Assembly (NCBI GenBank): GCA_016194795.1
Contig: JACQAX010000157.1
Location: 1-7,424, forward strand
From: Deltaproteobacteria bacterium
GTDB lineage: Bacteria; Bdellovibrionota; UBA1018; UBA923
Direction of reading: 5' to 3'
DNA: 7,424 nt
Positions 6,001 through 7,424 of the stretch are shown here, piece by piece; position 1 is the stretch's first letter, and every line of letters begins with the position of its first letter. The notes under the pieces are model-generated. The model searched no databases, was not told the origin of the DNA, and was given only the letters and a program-made list of their open reading frames with translations. The position numbers were made by a program, and so were the translations under genes.

Positions 6001-6385
6001 CTTCGCCCGCGACGACGCCGGCACCGGCGCGGGCATCGACGTCTACGTGACTCCGACCGGTACGCTCCGAACCTGGGTCACGAGCGTCTTCGCCGACGGC
6101 GTGAAGACGATCGGCGACGGCGCCTGGCACCACGTCGTGCTCGTGCGCCGGAGCGGCACCTCCACTCAGTACGTCGACGGCGCCACGGACGCGACCTTCG
6201 CGTCTGCCGGAAGCGTCGGGGGCAGCTCGGTCATCATCGGCTCGTTCCAGCCCCTATTTCCGAACTACGACTCGGTGGGCTCGGTCGCCAAGGTCGCCAT
6301 GTACGGCCGAGCGCTCAGCTCGTCGGAGATCAGCCAGAACTGCAACGCCCTGAAAAGCCGCTTCGCCGGCGCGGTTTGCCACTAG
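3071..6385 (+). CDS. Multi-LamG (concanavalin A-like) surface lipoprotein
   Basis: The product is 1104 residues. R7-R9 precede a hydrophobic stretch and the lipobox L23-S-A-C26, so it is a lipoprotein, followed by a Pro/Gly spacer (35-50). Residues about 60-154 resemble a putative Ig-like (He_PIG) repeat, with an SFDSTSGILLWTP signature and C88/C104 as a possible disulfide. Four LamG-type jelly-roll modules follow: A starts near 157, B at about 297-535, C at about 541-767, and D at about 870-1104. B and C each open with a GYWRL motif (305-309, 552-556). The strand and W/H-x-H-V motifs typical of LamG recur at I451-HH, W686-T-H and W1019-H-H. Module A seems to finish only after C (770-865), so B and C look inserted into A. 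The fold usually binds sugars or proteins; the ligand is unknown. The site AAGG ten bases upstream is weak. ATG 3074 is an equal alternative start. Confidence 0.85.
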   Translation: MMGPPFRRRTLAVVFFPLYCLVLSACNISITQLNTDPPPGTPPSGPILDGGGDQIFPSHYATRDNLVTVDFNNVQPGYATDFEMSYTCRFQQFVNGVAGGASDCANLPGTASFDSTSGILLWTPGLTAFGPYVITGYGTNKVATASVSVVVDVRQPYSLTNLTCDLDAQFANFSTPISGAATSWRDLTTNGHDGTIVASVNNGTTSGWLGTGSASSPYELGDLFGAGRVDLGLNTVIGTFQNSMAFSTWITTQATNNVSSVVMGNSNTLGQGYVLKQSDLITPRLELAVGHKRYRDVVLADAPTGYWRLIDTGATTTAVDVATVAHNGTYTGGYTLGVNGLVSGDPGQAVTFDGASGYVNVADTAVLKFGAGSFSLETWANVTNANQNASLIAKRSSATATQYNMFVCGGTATGDFSDVTTGKKLCVFIFDSGAGSYRSYVSTTSYADGAIHHFLATYDAVADAIAVYVDGAAAAGTTFTSGAVPNSDHTDPLRIANASGAANFLSATFQEAAVYAYPLSSGQAKAHFDAGRNAGTGPTFYANNILSWQPKGYWRLGESAGGTAYDFSTNANDGAYSSSGVVLGNAGALGAADADTSAFFDGTNGRVVATRLSDPGANAFVTVAAWVYPTIATNLATYTVVENGLSGSFFNYGLVLSGNGVNLALMGRDTAGDCLVSGYVIPRNAWTHVAITFNGAGAAHGFINGVDTGTTCGAMQTSASAAGGNFFIGTRTTAGGEDFQGAIDEVAVFYHAASARQIAQMYSNGGFWKCLSQSKIAIGLWDYVGGIWDGTNLSLFMNGRKECAIQPGTTFTNPSSALLFGRDASGQLAWAGQVGELRLYSSGTAAAQATNFAATAPRYQTTSPGNIATSGLLLNLDAALAKRGTLPFANGCATSDLAWTDLSATQADATVEAFSACVAGTLGWSGNGTAANPYRLAFNGTFARARIPYNAALDVGAGDFTVELWTKMSTQANYQNLFARDDAGTGAGIDVYVTPTGTLRTWVTSVFADGVKTIGDGAWHHVVLVRRSGTSTQYVDGATDATFASAGSVGGSSVIIGSFQPLFPNYDSVGSVAKVAMYGRALSSSEISQNCNALKSRFAGAVCH

Positions 6386-6415
6386 CGGGCGCGGTTCCTG
6401 CAGCTCCTCTTTCGC

Positions 6416-7024
6416 ATGCTGCGCCAGGCTTCGGTCTCCGACCTCATCATGGACCGCGTCAGCCGCGGAAAGAAAAGCCACGTCGTCATCGCGATGCGCC
6501 GCTACCCGCGCTTCATCAACCGCGAGCTGCGCGACGAGTACCTGCCTTCGCTTGCCTCCGACCACGAGCTCTTCGAGGACTGGCTCGCCACGAAACGGCG
6601 AACCGGCGACCACGACGGCGCCTTCGCCAAGGTGAAGTTCGAGGACCGGTTCGAGCTGGGCGAGGAGGGGCTCGAAAATCTCGAGCGGCTGAGCCGCCTG
6701 AGCCGCGGAAAAGACGTCTACGTCGTCTGCCAGTGCGCGCGCGGACAGCGCTGCCATCGCGAGATGGTGCTGTTGCTCGCGCACGAGCGCTTCGGCGCGC
6801 CCATCGAGCCGGTTGCCAACGCCTATCCGCGGTTCGTCAGGAAGCTTGCGCGAGCCGGGGCGCGGCCCGCTCGCGCGGCCACCGCGCGGCGAGCTCGCCG
6901 CGCAGGCGCTTATAGACGTCACGATGGAAGCGCGAGGCCGAGCGAAGCGTCGAAGGTGGCGCCTCGCGCACGATCGCGAGCGCCTCGTCCCAGACCGCGC
7001 TCCAGGCGGGGAAGCGCCGCTTGA
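6416..7024 (+). CDS. DUF488-family protein with an unlikely Arg-rich tail
   Basis: The frame gives 202 residues. Residues 1 to about 145 fit the DUF488 family: R28-R-Y-P31 near the N-terminus, an acidic/aromatic middle (LFEDWLATKR, about 52-61), and the late C105-x-C107-x5-C113-H-R115 signature at the end of a strand-like VYVVCQC segment. DUF488 proteins are small, soluble and of unclear biochemical role; the conserved Cys/His/Arg pocket suggests a catalytic or binding site. From about residue 146 the sequence turns into low-complexity Ala/Arg/Pro and lies antisense to the minus-strand gene at 6837-7385, so the tail may be an artefact of a lost stop or a frameshift. The gene is in the same frame as the LamG gene, ten codons after its TAG. 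No Shine-Dalgarno precedes ATG 6416, so the start is uncertain. Confidence 0.7.
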   Translation: MLRQASVSDLIMDRVSRGKKSHVVIAMRRYPRFINRELRDEYLPSLASDHELFEDWLATKRRTGDHDGAFAKVKFEDRFELGEEGLENLERLSRLSRGKDVYVVCQCARGQRCHREMVLLLAHERFGAPIEPVANAYPRFVRKLARAGARPARAATARRARRAGAYRRHDGSARPSEASKVAPRARSRAPRPRPRSRRGSAA

Positions 7025-7385
7025 CCTGCCGGTCGAACAGCTGCGGCGTCTGCGCCTTGCCGCCGATGACGAAGCGCACGCCGTCGCCGGCCTTGACGGC
7101 GTAGGCCTTCTCGCCGCCGACCGCGTAGAGGACGCCGAAATTCTTTCCGCCCCGCCGCGGCGCGGGCGCGCCGCCGAAACCGCGCCCTTTGGCCGCGCCC
7201 GCTCGACGGAAGTTTCCGATGTAGCCGTTCTTGGCGGCGTTGTAGAAAATCGCGCGGTTCAGCCCCCAGCTTTTCGCCGAGTCGACGTCGAGCCCGAGCG
7301 CGACGGCGCGCGCCGCCTGCAGCACCGCATGCACGTAGAACTCGCTGATCGGCGCCTCTGCGCGAGGCGCGGCCGCGCTCTCCAT
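6837..7385 (-). CDS. Uncharacterised 182-residue protein, translationally coupled
   Basis: I do not recognise this family. The N-terminal part (about 12-59) reads as a folded helical segment (ISEFYVHAVLQAARA, then a GLNRAIFYNAAKNGYIGNF stretch). A Gly/Arg/Ala-rich linker follows (60-80). Next comes a probable beta segment (81-110, NFGVLYAVGG... GVRFVIGGK), then a helical C-terminus rich in Trp, Arg and Leu (about 114-170, PQLFDRQVKRRFPAW...). There is no signal peptide or transmembrane segment, so it is probably cytoplasmic. GGAG six bases before the ATG, and a TGATG overlap with the end of an upstream frame, indicate a coupled operon. Its last 188 bases overlap the 3' part of the DUF488 frame in antisense. 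The composition of this strand (ordinary hydrophobic/aromatic mix) looks coding, while the opposing frame is Arg-rich. Confidence 0.65.
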   Translation of the reverse strand: MESAAAPRAEAPISEFYVHAVLQAARAVALGLDVDSAKSWGLNRAIFYNAAKNGYIGNFRRAGAAKGRGFGGAPAPRRGGKNFGVLYAVGGEKAYAVKAGDGVRFVIGGKAQTPQLFDRQVKRRFPAWSAVWDEALAIVREAPPSTLRSASRFHRDVYKRLRGELAARWPRERAAPRLAQAS

Positions 7386-7424
7386 CAGGCGCTCCGCCGC
7401 TGGAGCTCGCGCAGGCCGCGCAGC
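7385..7424 (-). CDS. C-terminal end of an upstream minus-strand gene (partial)
   Basis: A minus-strand frame enters from the right edge and ends at TGA 7387-7385, sharing bases with the next ATG (TGATG). The visible codons read LRGLRELQRRSA, a plausible amphipathic helical tail. The length is too short to name the protein. The TGATG overlap is the main evidence that it is real and is cotranscribed with the following gene. Confidence 0.5.
   Translation of the reverse strand, partial: LRGLRELQRRSA
7392..7395 (-). promoter_or_regulatory. Ribosome binding site of the 182-residue gene
   Basis: GGAG lies six bases before the ATG at 7385, inside the last codons of the upstream frame. It supports this start and coupled translation. 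Confidence 0.55.

Noticed and set aside
6386..6415. Terminator between the LamG and DUF488 genes
   Set aside because: Only a CTGCAG palindrome and no stem with T-run is visible, so I do not call one.
4711..6915. 734-codon plus-strand open frame overlapping the LamG and DUF488 genes
   Set aside because: It is extremely Arg-rich and out of frame with both recognisable proteins; a GC-skew shadow.

Overview
This is a GC-rich bacterial window with strong AGGAGG-type ribosome sites on some genes. It carries two probable lipoproteins (lipobox signal peptides) and two probable Sec-secreted proteins. That suggests a free-living bacterium with an elaborate envelope, probably a diderm. The multi-LamG lipoprotein and the PSPSPS-linked cupredoxin are styles common in Myxococcota, Bdellovibrionota, Acidobacteriota and similar lineages, but nothing here fixes the phylum. 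I see no tRNA, rRNA, CRISPR array, transposase, phage gene or recognisable defence gene.

Layout, left to right. (1) 588 to the left edge, minus strand: a membrane-anchored cupredoxin cut by the window edge, with a 47-residue Ser-Pro linker. (2) 589-794: a divergent intergenic region. (3) 795-1193, plus: a small secreted protein made mostly of ten GGQ[AS][TV]K hexapeptides. (4) 1194-1292: two hairpins. (5) 1293-2402, plus: an exported protein resembling the tocopherol cyclase family. (6) 2436-2903, minus: a four-helix ferritin-like protein that converges on the previous gene. (7) 2904-3070: a divergent control region with an AT-rich island, paired TTAACA repeats and a possible sigma-54 site. 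(8) 3071-6385, plus: a 1104-residue lipoprotein with an Ig-like N-terminus and four LamG (concanavalin A-like) modules. One module appears to be split by insertion of two others. (9) 6416-7024, plus: a DUF488-family protein in the same frame as the LamG gene, whose 3' part runs antisense into the next gene. (10) 6837-7385, minus: an unrecognised 182-residue protein translationally coupled to (11) the last codons of another minus-strand gene at the right edge.

The genes do not form an obvious single pathway. The left half is loosely themed on the envelope and redox or metal handling: copper protein, ferritin-like protein, secreted polycationic repeat protein, lipocalin-like cyclase relative. 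The strongest unusual signals are the nested LamG architecture, the hexapeptide-repeat secreted protein, the bacterial exported tocopherol-cyclase-like protein and the coupled uncharacterised gene pair at the right edge. I did not find a convincing new multi-gene system.
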